Of a stretch of DNA of 64,000 nt, positions 39,657-49,542 are shown one piece after another. Both the position numbers and the translations under genes were made by a program. Each line of letters starts with the position of its first letter. The first letter of the stretch is position 1. The notes below the pieces were generated by a model. It saw only the letters and a list, made by a program, of their open reading frames with translations, was not told the origin of the DNA and made no database searches. The DNA is from Candidatus Planktophila versatilis. Lineage in GTDB: Bacteria > Actinomycetota > Actinomycetes > Nanopelagicales > Nanopelagicaceae. The stretch covers positions 806,001 through 870,000 of the forward strand of contig NZ_CP016778.1 of assembly GCF_002288265.1 (NCBI RefSeq), read 5' to 3'.

Positions 39657-40132
39657 TACTTATCACTATCTTTCCGGTTAAATTCAATTTCAACTGTTGC
39701 GCGCTTGATATCAGATAGCGCAATCACAACTTCTTTTACTTCCTTCTTCTCCGTTACCGACAGCGTGAGCTCAGTTTCAGTATTTCCAGAGATTCGGCCA
39801 GTAACGACCTCACCATCATTGCGCACAACCTTGAGCAATCGATCTACATTCTTGGCAAAGTGACGTGGCTTAGTTAGCGGGCGATCAACACCTGGAGAAG
39901 TAACCTCCAAGGTAAAGGGTGCTTCTCCCATAAAGGCGGATTCATCGAGAAGTTCTGAGATGGCGCGTGAGACTGCGGTGACTTGATCCATATTTAAGGA
40001 ACTCTGGCCATCAACGATGCAGGTAACAATGCGGTGCTTGCCGGGTGATACAAGTAAGACTTCTTCCAGGAAGAATCCTTGAGCTTCAACTGCAGGTGTA
40101 ACCAGTTGCGCTATTTGATCCGTGATTGCCAT
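39656..40132 (-). CDS. rimP: Ribosome maturation factor RimP
   Basis: RimP assists 30S assembly. The 158-residue protein has VTPAVEAQGFFLEEVLL, then SRAISELLDE and TLEVTSPGVDRPLTKPRHF, a hallmark of the family, and a C-terminal SH3-like domain. AAGGG lies upstream of the ATG. The 73-nt spacer after proS contains a GTGGT/ACCAC hairpin and a TAAAAT box that may be the promoter of the rimP-nusA-infB-rbfA-truB-ribF run. Confidence 0.95.
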   Translation of the reverse strand: MAITDQIAQLVTPAVEAQGFFLEEVLLVSPGKHRIVTCIVDGQSSLNMDQVTAVSRAISELLDESAFMGEAPFTLEVTSPGVDRPLTKPRHFAKNVDRLLKVVRNDGEVVTGRISGNTETELTLSVTEKKEVKEVVIALSDIKRATVEIEFNRKDSDK

Positions 40133-40205
40133 TTCTAGCCCTTCATATTTAATTGTTCTTAAGTTGTAGAGCAGATTTTATCAGTGGTTGACCACAAACT
40201 GTTAA

Positions 40206-41939
40206 CTAGGGCAAGGTGGGTAGAAGAGCTGCGATTGCATCAACTGCGCCCACTACGGCAATCTCTGACATTTCACCACTATTGCGCACCCGAATTTCAA
40301 CGTTCCCGTTTTCCAGCGCCTTGCCCACAACGACAATGACTGGAATTCCAATCAGTTCGGCATCTTTAAACTTAACTCCTGGGCTAGTGCCGCGTCGATC
40401 ATCTAACATCACAGATATTCCGCGCGCCTCTAGCTCGGCGCCAATCTTCTCGGCTGTCTCAAAAATATTATCCTCTTTGCCTGTGGCAACAACATGCACC
40501 TTGGCAGGTGCAACTTCTACCGGCCAAGAAAGTCCGATCTCGTCATAACTCTGTTCGGCAATGGCAGCAACTGCGCGCGAGACACCAATTCCATAGGAAC
40601 CCATGGTGACAACTTGTGATTTTCCATTTTGATCGAGCACAGTGAGGTTAAGTGCCTGCGCATATTTGCGACCCAGCTGGAAGATATGACCAATTTCAAT
40701 AGCGCGATCAATTACAACTGGAGCTGTGCACTTAGGACATGCATCTCCTTGACGAATCTGCGCTGCTTCCACGTAATGATCAACAGCGAAGTCGCGACCA
40801 TTGACCACATTACGTGCATGCTTATCTTTGGCATTGGCACCTGTTACCCATGCTGTGCCAGGAGCAATGCGTGGATCGGCATAGACAGTGATGCCATTCT
40901 TCTTTGCATCTTGCGGTCCGATGTAACCCTTCACAAGTCCTGGAAACTTTGCAAAATCTGCCTCTTCAAATACTCGCAAGTCATTGACACCAGCAAGATT
41001 TGCTTGCAATCGTTTGAGATCAACTTCGCGGTCGCCAGGCACAAGTACGGAAATCGCTTTCTCATCAGCCAGCAGCATGACGTTCTTAAGAGTCTTTGCC
41101 CCGTCATATCCCCCGCCAAACTTGGCATTCAGAAGTTCAACCAATGTGTCGATGGTGGGAGTGTTAGGTGAATCAAAGACTTCTTGTGCCGGCACTGTCG
41201 ATGCGTCACCTGGTGCAACAACTGTTGTCACCGCTTCCACATTTGCGGCATAGCCACACTTTTCACAAAGAACATACGTATCTTCACCAGTTTCACATGG
41301 TGCCAAGAATTCCTCTGATGCCGAGCCACCCATGGCACCTGATACCGCACTGACAATGTTGTACTTAAGGCGCAGCCGATCAAAGGTTGCAATATAGGCA
41401 GCGCGATGGCGCATGTAGGAATCAACTAGACCTTCATCGGTGAGGTCAAATGAATAAGAGTCTTTCATGACAAATTCGCGCCCACGAATAATTCCAGAAC
41501 GTGGACGAGCTTCATCGCGATACTTGGTCTGTATTTGATAGAGCGAGAGCGGCAAATCCTTATAAGAGGAGTACTCACCCTTAACCATCAACGTGAACAT
41601 CTCTTCGTGAGTTGGCCCTAGTAAGTAATCTGCACCTTTTCGATCTTGCAAGCGAAAGAGATCTGGCCCGTAATCAGTCCAGCGACCAGTCTGCTCATAG
41701 GCATCTTTCGGCAAAAGCGCTGGAAAGTGAACTTCTTGAAAGCCAGCCTTATCCATCTCTTGGCGAACAATGTTTTCAATATTACGAAGTGTGATGACGC
41801 CTAGTGGTAGCCAGGAATAGACCCCGGCTGCAATACGACGAATATATCCAGCGCGTACTAAGAGGCGATGACTTGGAACTTCAGCATCAGCTGGGTCATC
41901 GCGCAAAGTACGCAAGAAGAGAGTGGACATTCGCAACAT
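40206..41939 (-). CDS. proS: Prolyl-tRNA synthetase
   Basis: ProS charges tRNA-Pro. The 577-residue class II synthetase has motif 2 as [18 protein letters not shown] (about 137-154), motif 3 as [14 protein letters not shown], an editing insertion domain in the middle and a C-terminal anticodon-binding domain. TAGGGT lies 7 nt before the ATG with no ribosome binding site, so it may be transcribed leaderlessly from within the 3' region of ispG. Confidence 0.97.
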   Translation of the reverse strand: MLRMSTLFLRTLRDDPADAEVPSHRLLVRAGYIRRIAAGVYSWLPLGVITLRNIENIVRQEMDKAGFQEVHFPALLPKDAYEQTGRWTDYGPDLFRLQDRKGADYLLGPTHEEMFTLMVKGEYSSYKDLPLSLYQIQTKYRDEARPRSGIIRGREFVMKDSYSFDLTDEGLVDSYMRHRAAYIATFDRLRLKYNIVSAVSGAMGGSASEEFLAPCETGEDTYVLCEKCGYAANVEAVTTVVAPGDASTVPAQEVFDSPNTPTIDTLVELLNAKFGGGYDGAKTLKNVMLLADEKAISVLVPGDREVDLKRLQANLAGVNDLRVFEEADFAKFPGLVKGYIGPQDAKKNGITVYADPRIAPGTAWVTGANAKDKHARNVVNGRDFAVDHYVEAAQIRQGDACPKCTAPVVIDRAIEIGHIFQLGRKYAQALNLTVLDQNGKSQVVTMGSYGIGVSRAVAAIAEQSYDEIGLSWPVEVAPAKVHVVATGKEDNIFETAEKIGAELEARGISVMLDDRRGTSPGVKFKDAELIGIPVIVVVGKALENGNVEIRVRNSGEMSEIAVVGAVDAIAALLPTLP

Positions 41940-41946
41940 AATGCGA

Positions 41947-41952
41947 ACCCTA
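41947..41952 (-). promoter_or_regulatory. Candidate -10 box for leaderless proS
   Basis: TAGGGT on the minus strand, 7 nt before the proS ATG. The same hexamer and spacing precede yaaA. Confidence 0.4.
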
Positions 41953-41960
41953 CCGGAGGA

Positions 41961-43112
41961 TTACGAAGTAGTGACGGAAGGTACTCCTGATGCAACGCCG
42001 GCGGCTTCCATCTCTTCGGCTAAGCGCATCGCTTCTTCAATCAGAGTTTCAACAATCTGTGCTTCCGGCACTGTTTTAATGACTTGACCCTTCACAAAGA
42101 TCTGACCTTTTCCATTTCCAGATGCAACACCAAGGTCTGCTTCGCGAGCTTCGCCAGGACCGTTGACGACGCAACCCATGACTGCAACGCGCAGTGGAAC
42201 TGTCATTCCTTGCAAACCTGCCTGTACTTTCTCAGCCAAGGTATAGACATCTACTTGAGCGCGACCACATGATGGGCAAGAAACAATCTCAAGTTTACGC
42301 TGACGCAAGTTCAGTGATTCAAGGATAGAAATGCCAACCTTTACTTCCTCCACCGGAGGCGCCGATAGTGAGACGCGAATAGTGTCGCCAATTCCTTCGG
42401 CTAGCAAGATTCCAAAGGCAGTTGCAGACTTAATTGTTCCTTGAAAGATTGGACCAGCTTCTGTTACCCCGAGGTGCAGCGGATAATCACATTTGGCGGC
42501 AAGAATTCGATAAGCGTTGACCATCGTGACCGGATCGTGATGCTTGACTGAAATCTTGATATCGCCAAAGCCATGCTCTTCAAATAGTGATGCTTCCCAG
42601 AGCGCTGATTCAGCCAGAGCTTCTGGAGTTGCCTTACCATATTTTGCAAGCAGTCGCGGATCTAGCGAACCAGCGTTCACACCAATACGAATTGGAATGC
42701 CGGCATCTCCCGCCGCCTTGGCAACTTCTTTGACCTTGTCATCAAACTGCTTGATATTGCCAGGGTTCACACGAACGGCGGCGCACCCAGCATCGATAGC
42801 GGCAAAGATATATTTTGGTTGAAAGTGAATATCTGCAATCACTGGAATCTGAGATTTCTTAGCAATCTGTGCCAGTGCATCAGCATCATCTTGGGAAGGC
42901 ACGGCAACTCGAACAATCTGGCAACCAGATGCGGTGAGCTCTGCAATCTGTTGCAAAGTAGCGTTGACATCTGATGTGAGAGTGGTGCACATCGATTGCA
43001 CGCTTACCTGTGATTCGGACCCAACCCCAACCGAGCCAACTTTGAGCTGACGCGTCTTGCGACGCGGGTGCAGCGTTGGCGGTGGAGCACTTGGAATTCC
43101 GAGATCAACCAT
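41961..43112 (-). CDS. ispG: 4-hydroxy-3-methylbut-2-en-1-yl diphosphate synthase
   Basis: IspG (GcpE) reduces MEcPP to HMBPP in the non-mevalonate isoprenoid pathway. The 383-residue protein has a TIM barrel and a C-terminal [4Fe-4S] domain with C279, C282 (SCPSCGRAQ) and C314 ([10 protein letters not shown]). CAGAAT lies 7 nt before the ATG, the same element as before azlC. It follows rip and dxr. Confidence 0.97.
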   Translation of the reverse strand: MVDLGIPSAPPPTLHPRRKTRQLKVGSVGVGSESQVSVQSMCTTLTSDVNATLQQIAELTASGCQIVRVAVPSQDDADALAQIAKKSQIPVIADIHFQPKYIFAAIDAGCAAVRVNPGNIKQFDDKVKEVAKAAGDAGIPIRIGVNAGSLDPRLLAKYGKATPEALAESALWEASLFEEHGFGDIKISVKHHDPVTMVNAYRILAAKCDYPLHLGVTEAGPIFQGTIKSATAFGILLAEGIGDTIRVSLSAPPVEEVKVGISILESLNLRQRKLEIVSCPSCGRAQVDVYTLAEKVQAGLQGMTVPLRVAVMGCVVNGPGEAREADLGVASGNGKGQIFVKGQVIKTVPEAQIVETLIEEAMRLAEEMEAAGVASGVPSVTTS

Positions 43113-43168
43113 GATGCGTATTCTGCCCTATCTCGCGCAATCTTGCTCCTGGTGGTGAGTAGTGTGCG

Positions 43169-44311
43169 CTAGAAGTTGAGTGATATTGGATTGATGATAT
43201 CTGCCACAAGAAGTATCAACGTCAGCACAGCTAAGACGCCAAAGACAGCCATGGTGATTGGTGTCATAACATTGACATCAATTCCTGCTGGCCGAGGCTT
43301 CCTGCGAATGCGTGCAAAGAGGGCACGGACTTCATCGGCAATTGCAATGGCCATATGACCACCATCGAGTGGCAGAAATGGCAGTAAGTTAAAGAGCCCA
43401 ACGAAAATATTTAAGCTGGCAACGATAAGGATGAAGGTGGAAACTCTTTCATTGCTATTAAGGTTCTGCGAACTCACCGCATCGCCTGAGACTCGAGCTG
43501 CGCCAATAATTCCCACAAGCCCATCAGGATTGCGCTCTTCTCCCATAAATGTTTGGCGAATAAGCTGTGGCACCTTAGAAGGAAGAGTAAAGAGTGATTT
43601 CACTGATTCTTTGGTCAGCGTGACTGTGGCTTTAGCAGAGGCAGATATGGCAGGGAAAAAGCTTTCTCGTTTGTTTCCGATCTGGGTGACCACGCCCAGC
43701 ACATATCGCTTTTGCTCTTGGACATATTGCGGTGTGGCAGTAAGAGTAAGAACCTCACCTGCACGCTCAATAGTAAATCGCATCTGCTTGCCTTGCGACT
43801 CGGCAATCTTGCGCGAATCAAGATACCAATCCTTAACTTTCTGGCCATCTACTTCAATGATTTTATCTCCAGCTAGAAAACCTGCTTCGGACGCGGCAGA
43901 GTTAGGAGAAACTTGGGCAATATTAGAAAGTAGAGCGGTGTAACCAACTCCAAAGAAGATTGAGAAGATGAGCAGGAAGCCAATCATGAAATGTGCGAAC
44001 GATCCTGCACCTAAAACAATCAACTTCTTACCCGATGAGGCGGTAAAGAAAGCTCGCGATTCTTCCCCGGCCGGCATCCGATCAGTAGGTGTCATTCCTT
44101 CGATGCGGCAGTAGCCACCGGCTGGAATCGCCTTCACGCCAAACTCGGTCTCGCCCTTTCTAAAGGACCACAACTTGGTACCGAACCCTAGGAAGAATTC
44201 AGTTACCTTCATATTAAATTTCTTAGCGGTGATGTAATGCCCGAATTCGTGCACCATGACAGAGAGAAGCAGCGCAACTGCAAAAGCTAAGATTCCAAGT
44301 ACTTTCATCAC
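43169..44311 (-). CDS. rip1: Site-2 zinc metalloprotease (RseP/Rip1 family)
   Basis: An intramembrane protease that cleaves membrane-bound anti-sigma factors and similar substrates. The 380-residue protein has HEFGH at 21-25 in the first membrane helix, a PDZ domain (about 125-200), and the third zinc ligand in NLLPFLPLDGGHMA near 325, with further helices at the C-terminus. It overlaps dxr by ATGA; dxr-rip-ispG is the conserved actinobacterial order. Its substrate here is unknown. Confidence 0.94.
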   Translation of the reverse strand: MMKVLGILAFAVALLLSVMVHEFGHYITAKKFNMKVTEFFLGFGTKLWSFRKGETEFGVKAIPAGGYCRIEGMTPTDRMPAGEESRAFFTASSGKKLIVLGAGSFAHFMIGFLLIFSIFFGVGYTALLSNIAQVSPNSAASEAGFLAGDKIIEVDGQKVKDWYLDSRKIAESQGKQMRFTIERAGEVLTLTATPQYVQEQKRYVLGVVTQIGNKRESFFPAISASAKATVTLTKESVKSLFTLPSKVPQLIRQTFMGEERNPDGLVGIIGAARVSGDAVSSQNLNSNERVSTFILIVASLNIFVGLFNLLPFLPLDGGHMAIAIADEVRALFARIRRKPRPAGIDVNVMTPITMAVFGVLAVLTLILLVADIINPISLNF

Positions 44312-45456
44312 AGAGCTACTTTCTTAACTAATTCACCGGCTATCTGGCGAGCATCATCTTCTGCCGCACTGACATCTTCCAAATCGCGCAGAGTTGTGGC
44401 CGCTGATGCCCGAAGGTGATCCACGCTCTGACTGACAATGGCGAAAATGTCGGTAAATGAGATCTGCCCATCGATAAATGCTTGCACGGCAACCTCGTTA
44501 GAAGCATTAAAAATAGCTGGGAGTCCTCCCCCAATTTCACCGCAGGTGCGAGCAAGTGCCACCGCTGGAAAACGACTCTCATCAATGGGAGCAAAGTTCC
44601 AAGTGTGAGAAGTACTCCAATCAATTGGCTTCGTCGCCTGAGCAACGCGATGCGGATGGCTGAGCGCCAATGAAATTGGCCCCTTCATATTCGGCGGTGA
44701 TGCTTGGGCGATAGTTGAACCATCGATGAATTCGACCATCGAGTGCACCACAGATTGCGGGTGAATCACTGCCTCTATCTGTGAATAGGCAATGCCAAAT
44801 AAATAGTGAGCTTCAATAATTTCAAGTCCCTTATTCATCAGGGAGGCTGAATTAATTGTCACAACAGGTCCCATGGTCCATGTGGGATGTGCAAGTGCTT
44901 CTTGCAAAGTCACGGTAGACAAGTCAGCGCGATCACGAAATGGCCCACCACTTGCGGTAAGAACTAACTTAGAAATTTCAGATTTCTTCTCACCCAGCAG
45001 CGCTTGCCAGATTGCAGAATGCTCAGAATCAACCGGGAGAATTTGATCAGCTTTAGCGTGGGCAATCACTAAATCTCCACCCGCAACCAGTGATTCCTTA
45101 TTGGCCAGTGCCACATGATTGCCAGCTTTCAGCGCTGCAAGTGTGGGTGCCAAGCCAATAGAGCCAGTAATTGCATTGAGCACAACATCGCAGGTAATTG
45201 CCGCTATTTCAGTAGATGCATTGGGGCCATCTACTACCTGCACTCCAGGTAGTCCTTGGCGAATAATCTCAGCGTTCTTTGTTACACCCACTAGCTTCAC
45301 CGCAAACTTCTTCGCTTGTTCAATCACTAGCTGCGGATGAGTTCCAGCTGAAGTGATAGCAACTACCGAAAAGAGCTCCGGATTAGCTTCCACAATCTCC
45401 AGCGCCTGAACGCCGATTGAGCCTGTGGATCCAAGAATGACAAGTTCGCGGGTCAT
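44308..45456 (-). CDS. dxr: 1-deoxy-D-xylulose 5-phosphate reductoisomerase
   Basis: Dxr (IspC) commits deoxyxylulose phosphate to the non-mevalonate pathway. The 382-residue protein begins with the NADPH-binding LGSTGSIGVQALEI, has LANKESLVAGG and the metal-binding PVDSEHSAIWQ, and the substrate loop SASGGPF. Its start overlaps the potC stop by ATGA, so it is translationally coupled to a polyamine transporter, an unusual arrangement. Confidence 0.97.
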   Translation of the reverse strand: MTRELVILGSTGSIGVQALEIVEANPELFSVVAITSAGTHPQLVIEQAKKFAVKLVGVTKNAEIIRQGLPGVQVVDGPNASTEIAAITCDVVLNAITGSIGLAPTLAALKAGNHVALANKESLVAGGDLVIAHAKADQILPVDSEHSAIWQALLGEKKSEISKLVLTASGGPFRDRADLSTVTLQEALAHPTWTMGPVVTINSASLMNKGLEIIEAHYLFGIAYSQIEAVIHPQSVVHSMVEFIDGSTIAQASPPNMKGPISLALSHPHRVAQATKPIDWSTSHTWNFAPIDESRFPAVALARTCGEIGGGLPAIFNASNEVAVQAFIDGQISFTDIFAIVSQSVDHLRASAATTLRDLEDVSAAEDDARQIAGELVKKVAL

Positions 45457-46247
45457 GAAACTTTGCGTTTACGTGTTACCAGCTGCCCAACAATCACGAT
45501 GGCAAGTGCGAGGAAGAACATAGCTGAACCAATCACATTTGCTTGTGCTGGAATTCCACGGGCGGCAGATGTGTAGATGAACTTTGGAAAGGTCGTCATG
45601 GTGCCAGAGTTGAAGTTGGTAATGATGAAGTCATCGAAGGAGAGACTAAAAGCCAAGAGCGCAGCCGCTGCAATTCCTGGAGCCACCAAAGGAAGAGTTA
45701 CTCTGCGGAAAGTTTCTCGTTCATTTGCATAGAGATCCATGGCAGCTTGTTCTAGCCGTGGATCTAAACTTGCAATACGAGCTTTGACGGTGACAACAAC
45801 GAATGACATGCAGAAAAGAACATGGGCAATGACTGTCGGCCAGAACCCTGGATTGATCTGAAAGACAAGGAAGAGTGAGAGCAGCGAGGCTCCAAGAACA
45901 ATCTCGGGGGTTGCCATCGGCAAGAAGATAAGTAGGTTCGTTGATGAACGACCCTTAAATTTATGACGACCAATAGCAAAAGCGATCATTGTTCCTAGGA
46001 TTGTGGAAAAGATTGTGGCAAGTAAACCGATCTTGATTGAATTTCCTAGCGCAGTACACACTTCAGGTGCACCACATGGGTTCTGCCAATTAGCCCAGGT
46101 GAAACCCTTCCAGATGAGATTGCTCTTGCCGGAGTCATTAAATGAGAAGGCAAAGGTGTAGGCAACTGGAATAAATAGGTAGGTAAAGGCAACCACGGCA
46201 TAGATGCGAAGTAAGTTACGGCCAAACCAGCGCGAGAGTGTGTTCAT
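45453..46247 (-). CDS. potC: Spermidine/putrescine ABC transporter permease PotC
   Basis: A 264-residue inner membrane permease with six hydrophobic helices and the EAA loop (EQAAMDLYANERETFRRVTLPL in two parts) that contacts the ATPase. It pairs with PotB, PotA and PotD in the same run. The ATGA overlaps with potB and dxr imply coupled translation. Confidence 0.95.
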   Translation of the reverse strand: MNTLSRWFGRNLLRIYAVVAFTYLFIPVAYTFAFSFNDSGKSNLIWKGFTWANWQNPCGAPEVCTALGNSIKIGLLATIFSTILGTMIAFAIGRHKFKGRSSTNLLIFLPMATPEIVLGASLLSLFLVFQINPGFWPTVIAHVLFCMSFVVVTVKARIASLDPRLEQAAMDLYANERETFRRVTLPLVAPGIAAAALLAFSLSFDDFIITNFNSGTMTTFPKFIYTSAARGIPAQANVIGSAMFFLALAIVIVGQLVTRKRKVS

Positions 46248-47092
46248 ACCAACTCCTCGGTTCCAGCTTTACGCACATAGACGGTAACCAGAATCAAGAT
46301 TGAGACCATGAGCGTAAATGAGAGCGCCGAAGCCGTTGGGTAATCAACAATTCTAAAGTACCTGGACTCAATCACATTGCCCAACATCTTTGTCTGCGGG
46401 CTACCCAGAATTGCCGCATTCACATAATCACCAGCTGCTGGAATAAATGTCAGCAGCGTTCCGGCAACAACTCCCGGCATCGAAAGCGGAAGAGTCACGC
46501 GGCGGAAAGTAGTAAAGCCATTGGCATAGAGATCACCTGATGCTTCAAGTGTGCGCGGGTCGATGCGATCAATGGAGGCATAGAGCGGCAGAGTCATGAA
46601 GGGTAAGAAGTTATATGTCATACCCATGACCACCGCAAAAGCGCTAGAGGTCAGGGTCGTGCTCTCGGAGATGACGTGCAGCGAGCGAAGTGTGGGAACA
46701 ACAAAACCTTCTTCGCCAAGAATTTGTTTCCACGCAATGGTACGAAGTAAGAAGGAGGTAAAGAACGGCGCAATCACAAGTACCAGCATCACATTCTTAA
46801 ATCTTCCACCCTTAAATGCAATTGTGTAGGCAAGTGGGTAAGCAATTGCTAGCGCAAGAACGGTAGCAATGAGTGCATAGAGAAATGAGCGACCAAATTG
46901 CTCTCTATTTTCCACAAAGGCATCGAAGTAATTAGCAAAGCGCCAGGTCTGTTCGTACTCACCTGTATCTCCCCCACCCACTGGAGTCTGGGTAGAAGTC
47001 TGAGCAAGGTTAAATAAGGGAAGTATGAAGAAGATGAAGAGGAACCCCATCCCCGGAATCAACAGGAGATACGGGGTGCTGATCTTTTTCAT
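46244..47092 (-). CDS. potB: Spermidine/putrescine ABC transporter permease PotB
   Basis: A 282-residue permease partner of PotC, with six hydrophobic segments and an EAA loop (LEASGDLYANGFTTFRRVTL). It overlaps potA and potC by ATGA. Polyamine rather than another substrate is inferred from the whole cluster and from the adjacent aldehyde dehydrogenase. Confidence 0.94.
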   Translation of the reverse strand: MKKISTPYLLLIPGMGFLFIFFILPLFNLAQTSTQTPVGGGDTGEYEQTWRFANYFDAFVENREQFGRSFLYALIATVLALAIAYPLAYTIAFKGGRFKNVMLVLVIAPFFTSFLLRTIAWKQILGEEGFVVPTLRSLHVISESTTLTSSAFAVVMGMTYNFLPFMTLPLYASIDRIDPRTLEASGDLYANGFTTFRRVTLPLSMPGVVAGTLLTFIPAAGDYVNAAILGSPQTKMLGNVIESRYFRIVDYPTASALSFTLMVSILILVTVYVRKAGTEELV

Positions 47093-48240
47093 TCTTCTTC
47101 TAAATCCTCTTCGGGATTTACTTCAGTTCCGGCTTCGGCATCATCATCGCCACGTAGGGCAAAGGTAAAGACAGGCTCCCATGAGATGTTCACGCTCTCA
47201 CCAACGCTAAAGGGTGCAACGCCATCATCGTTTTGTTCAAAGACCATGAGCTCTTGTCCCCATGGCATCAGCACTTGGTATTGGGTAGAAACGCCAATAT
47301 AGGAAACATCTTCAATCTTGCCGCCGGTGAGCACATTTCCAGAAGTTGATGTTTCAAGACGTGAAATACGGAACTTCTCTGGTCTGATACCTGCCAAAAT
47401 TGAGTTATCAACTGCGTGTGAGCGATCTTTCTGCAGGGAAATCTTCTGCCCAAAGAGATCAACAATTTGATTAGCTCCATCGGAGCCAGTGATACTTCCT
47501 TTAATCAGGTTTGACTGCCCAAGGAAGTTGGCAACAAAGGCGGTCTTGGGATTGTCATAGAGTTCTGCTGGCGAACCCATCTGCTCAATTTCGCCCTCGT
47601 TCATCACCGCGATGGTGTCAGCCATGGTCATGGCTTCTTCCTGATCGTGGGTAACGTGCACAAAGGTAATTCCCACTTCCTTCTGAATCCACTTAAGTTC
47701 AATCTGCATCTGACGACGCAGCTTAAGGTCAAGTGCGCCCAGTGGTTCATCAAGGAGAAGCAGCGCTGGCCGGTTCACAATGGCGCGAGCAAGTGCGATG
47801 CGCTGTTGTTGTCCACCAGATAACTGAGTTGGTTTGCGTTGGGCAAGATGTGGAAGTTCCACTAGATCTAACGCCTTATTGACCGCATCATCAACATCTT
47901 TAATACCGCGACGGCGTAGGCCGAAGGCAATATTTTCAAAGATGGTCAGATGCGGAAAGAGGGCGTAGTTCTGAAAGACGGTATTGATAGGACGTTGATA
48001 CGGCTTCGTATAGGTAATGTCAGTAGCACCCAAAGAGATAGTTCCCTGCGTAGGTTCTTCTAGCCCCGCGATCATGCGAAGCGTCGTTGTCTTTCCACAT
48101 CCGGATGGACCAAGGAGTGCAAAGAAAGAGCCCTTCGGAATGATCAAGGACAAATCATTAACGGCCGTGAAATCACCGTAACTCTTTGTTAAGTGTGAAA
48201 GCCCTAGATCTCCCCGCGCAGAACTTGCCGCATCTGACAC
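47089..48240 (-). CDS. potA: Spermidine/putrescine ABC transporter ATPase PotA
   Basis: A 383-residue ABC ATPase with Walker A GPSGCGKTT (about 43-51), signature LSGGQQQR, Walker B LLLDEPLGALD, the H-loop THDQEEAM and a C-terminal TOBE domain. An acidic tail ends the protein. The start is GTG directly after the potD stop. It is the motor for the PotBC permease. Confidence 0.95.
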   Translation of the reverse strand: MSDAASSARGDLGLSHLTKSYGDFTAVNDLSLIIPKGSFFALLGPSGCGKTTTLRMIAGLEEPTQGTISLGATDITYTKPYQRPINTVFQNYALFPHLTIFENIAFGLRRRGIKDVDDAVNKALDLVELPHLAQRKPTQLSGGQQQRIALARAIVNRPALLLLDEPLGALDLKLRRQMQIELKWIQKEVGITFVHVTHDQEEAMTMADTIAVMNEGEIEQMGSPAELYDNPKTAFVANFLGQSNLIKGSITGSDGANQIVDLFGQKISLQKDRSHAVDNSILAGIRPEKFRISRLETSTSGNVLTGGKIEDVSYIGVSTQYQVLMPWGQELMVFEQNDDGVAPFSVGESVNISWEPVFTFALRGDDDAEAGTEVNPEEDLEEE

Positions 48241-49407
48241 TTAGTTTCCGGCAGCCTTCTGGAAAGCTTCAGTCCAGGTTGTCTCTTCCGTTGGTGTTAG
48301 AGCACGGAATACCGAAAGGTTGGCCATGGTCTTAGCAGTTGGGAAGATGAACTCACTTGCTGCTAGATCAGGATCAATCTTCTCCATCTCAGCTTGGGCG
48401 CCCTTGACCGGACAGAAGTAATTAACATAGGCCGCAACTTCTGCGGCAACTGCTGGCTCGTAATAGTAATTAATAAGCTTCTCCGCATTGGCCTTTGCCT
48501 CAGGGGTTGCAGTTGAAGGAATCAACATATTATCGCCAGAGATAGTTCCGCCTGACTCTGGAATGGCAAAGTCAAACTTTCCTTCATTTTCTGACTTTAG
48601 AATAAACATATCGCCAGACCAACCAATGACCGCAGTTGCATCCCCTGATGTGAGATCTTCAGCGTATTCGTTGCCCTTAACTCCGCGAATCCAACCATCA
48701 GCAATCTTCTGCGCTAGGAAGTCAACGCCATTCATAAACTGTGCTTCGGTCACTGTCTGTAGGTTGACACCTTGCGCCATCAAGATGATTCCGATGGTGT
48801 CGCGCATTTCAGAGAGAACCACAATCTTTCCCTTATTAGCTGGTGAGAAGAGATCATCGAGTGTGCGAATGCCCTTTGGATTCTTGGTGGTGTTCCAACC
48901 AAAACCACCCATGATGCCTTGCCAGGTCAGTGAGTAATCGCGGTTTGCATCATAAGAAGGTGCGGCAAGTGTGTCGACGATATTGCTCTTATTTGGAATA
49001 TTTGCAGAATCAAACTTCTGCGCATAGCCGAGGCGAATCCAGCGGCCAGCCATCCAATCCGTTGGGCAGACTAGGTCATAGCCAATATCTTTCTTTAACT
49101 TTAGCTGTGCCTGAACTTTTCCAAAGAACTCATCGTTATCGTTGTAATCTTCCAAATACTTAACATCAATGCCACTGTCTTTAATAAATGCCTGCAGCGT
49201 TGGATAATTCTTACCTGAGTCATCAACATCAAGGTAGAGCGGCCAGTTGCCCCAACGAATGGCGTTCTCAGAAGATCCACCACCGGAACCACATGCAGCG
49301 AGCGCACTTGCACCAGCTACTGCGCCAGCGCCAGCTAAAACGGCGCGACGCGAAACTTTAGAATTGATAATTGAACGTGCTTCTGGAGAGAGCGGTTTTT
49401 TAGCCAT
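48241..49407 (-). CDS. potD: Spermidine/putrescine-binding lipoprotein PotD
   Basis: The substrate-binding protein of the transporter. The 388-residue precursor has a twin-arginine-like SRRAVLAG, a hydrophobic segment and a lipobox LAAC, so it is probably a lipoprotein exported by Tat. The mature part has IRWGNWPLYLD and EYAEDLTSGDATAVIGWSGD typical of PotD. The start is ATG 49405-49407 with AAAAAGGAG upstream; an earlier in-frame start is rejected. It has its own promoter. Confidence 0.94.
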   Translation of the reverse strand: MAKKPLSPEARSIINSKVSRRAVLAGAGAVAGASALAACGSGGGSSENAIRWGNWPLYLDVDDSGKNYPTLQAFIKDSGIDVKYLEDYNDNDEFFGKVQAQLKLKKDIGYDLVCPTDWMAGRWIRLGYAQKFDSANIPNKSNIVDTLAAPSYDANRDYSLTWQGIMGGFGWNTTKNPKGIRTLDDLFSPANKGKIVVLSEMRDTIGIILMAQGVNLQTVTEAQFMNGVDFLAQKIADGWIRGVKGNEYAEDLTSGDATAVIGWSGDMFILKSENEGKFDFAIPESGGTISGDNMLIPSTATPEAKANAEKLINYYYEPAVAAEVAAYVNYFCPVKGAQAEMEKIDPDLAASEFIFPTAKTMANLSVFRALTPTEETTWTEAFQKAAGN

Positions 49408-49459
49408 AGTTAAGGCTCCTTTTTGAATTGCCGGAATAAGGGACGGTTGAGCAGGGCCC

Positions 49460-49488
49460 ATTATGTAACTCTTTGCCCCCTAGGCCAA
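49460..49488 (-). promoter_or_regulatory. Promoter of the potDABC run
   Basis: On the minus strand TTGGCC (-35), a 17-nt spacer and CATAAT (-10). It lies about 50 nt before the potD ATG, giving a short leader with a good ribosome binding site. Confidence 0.65.
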
Positions 49489-49490
49489 AT

Positions 49491-49531
49491 ATAAATCGGT
49501 TAATTTCTGGTGATTTTCTCACCCGATTTAT
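49491..49531 (-). promoter_or_regulatory. Nested inverted repeat between the aldehyde dehydrogenase and potD
   Basis: A perfect 9-bp repeat (ATAAATCGG/CCGATTTAT) encloses GGTGA/TCACC around a 5-nt loop. It starts 12 nt after the dehydrogenase stop and ends just upstream of the potD -35. It could be the terminator of the upstream run, an operator for pot, or both. Confidence 0.55.
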
Positions 49532-49542
49532 GCCCCTGATGC

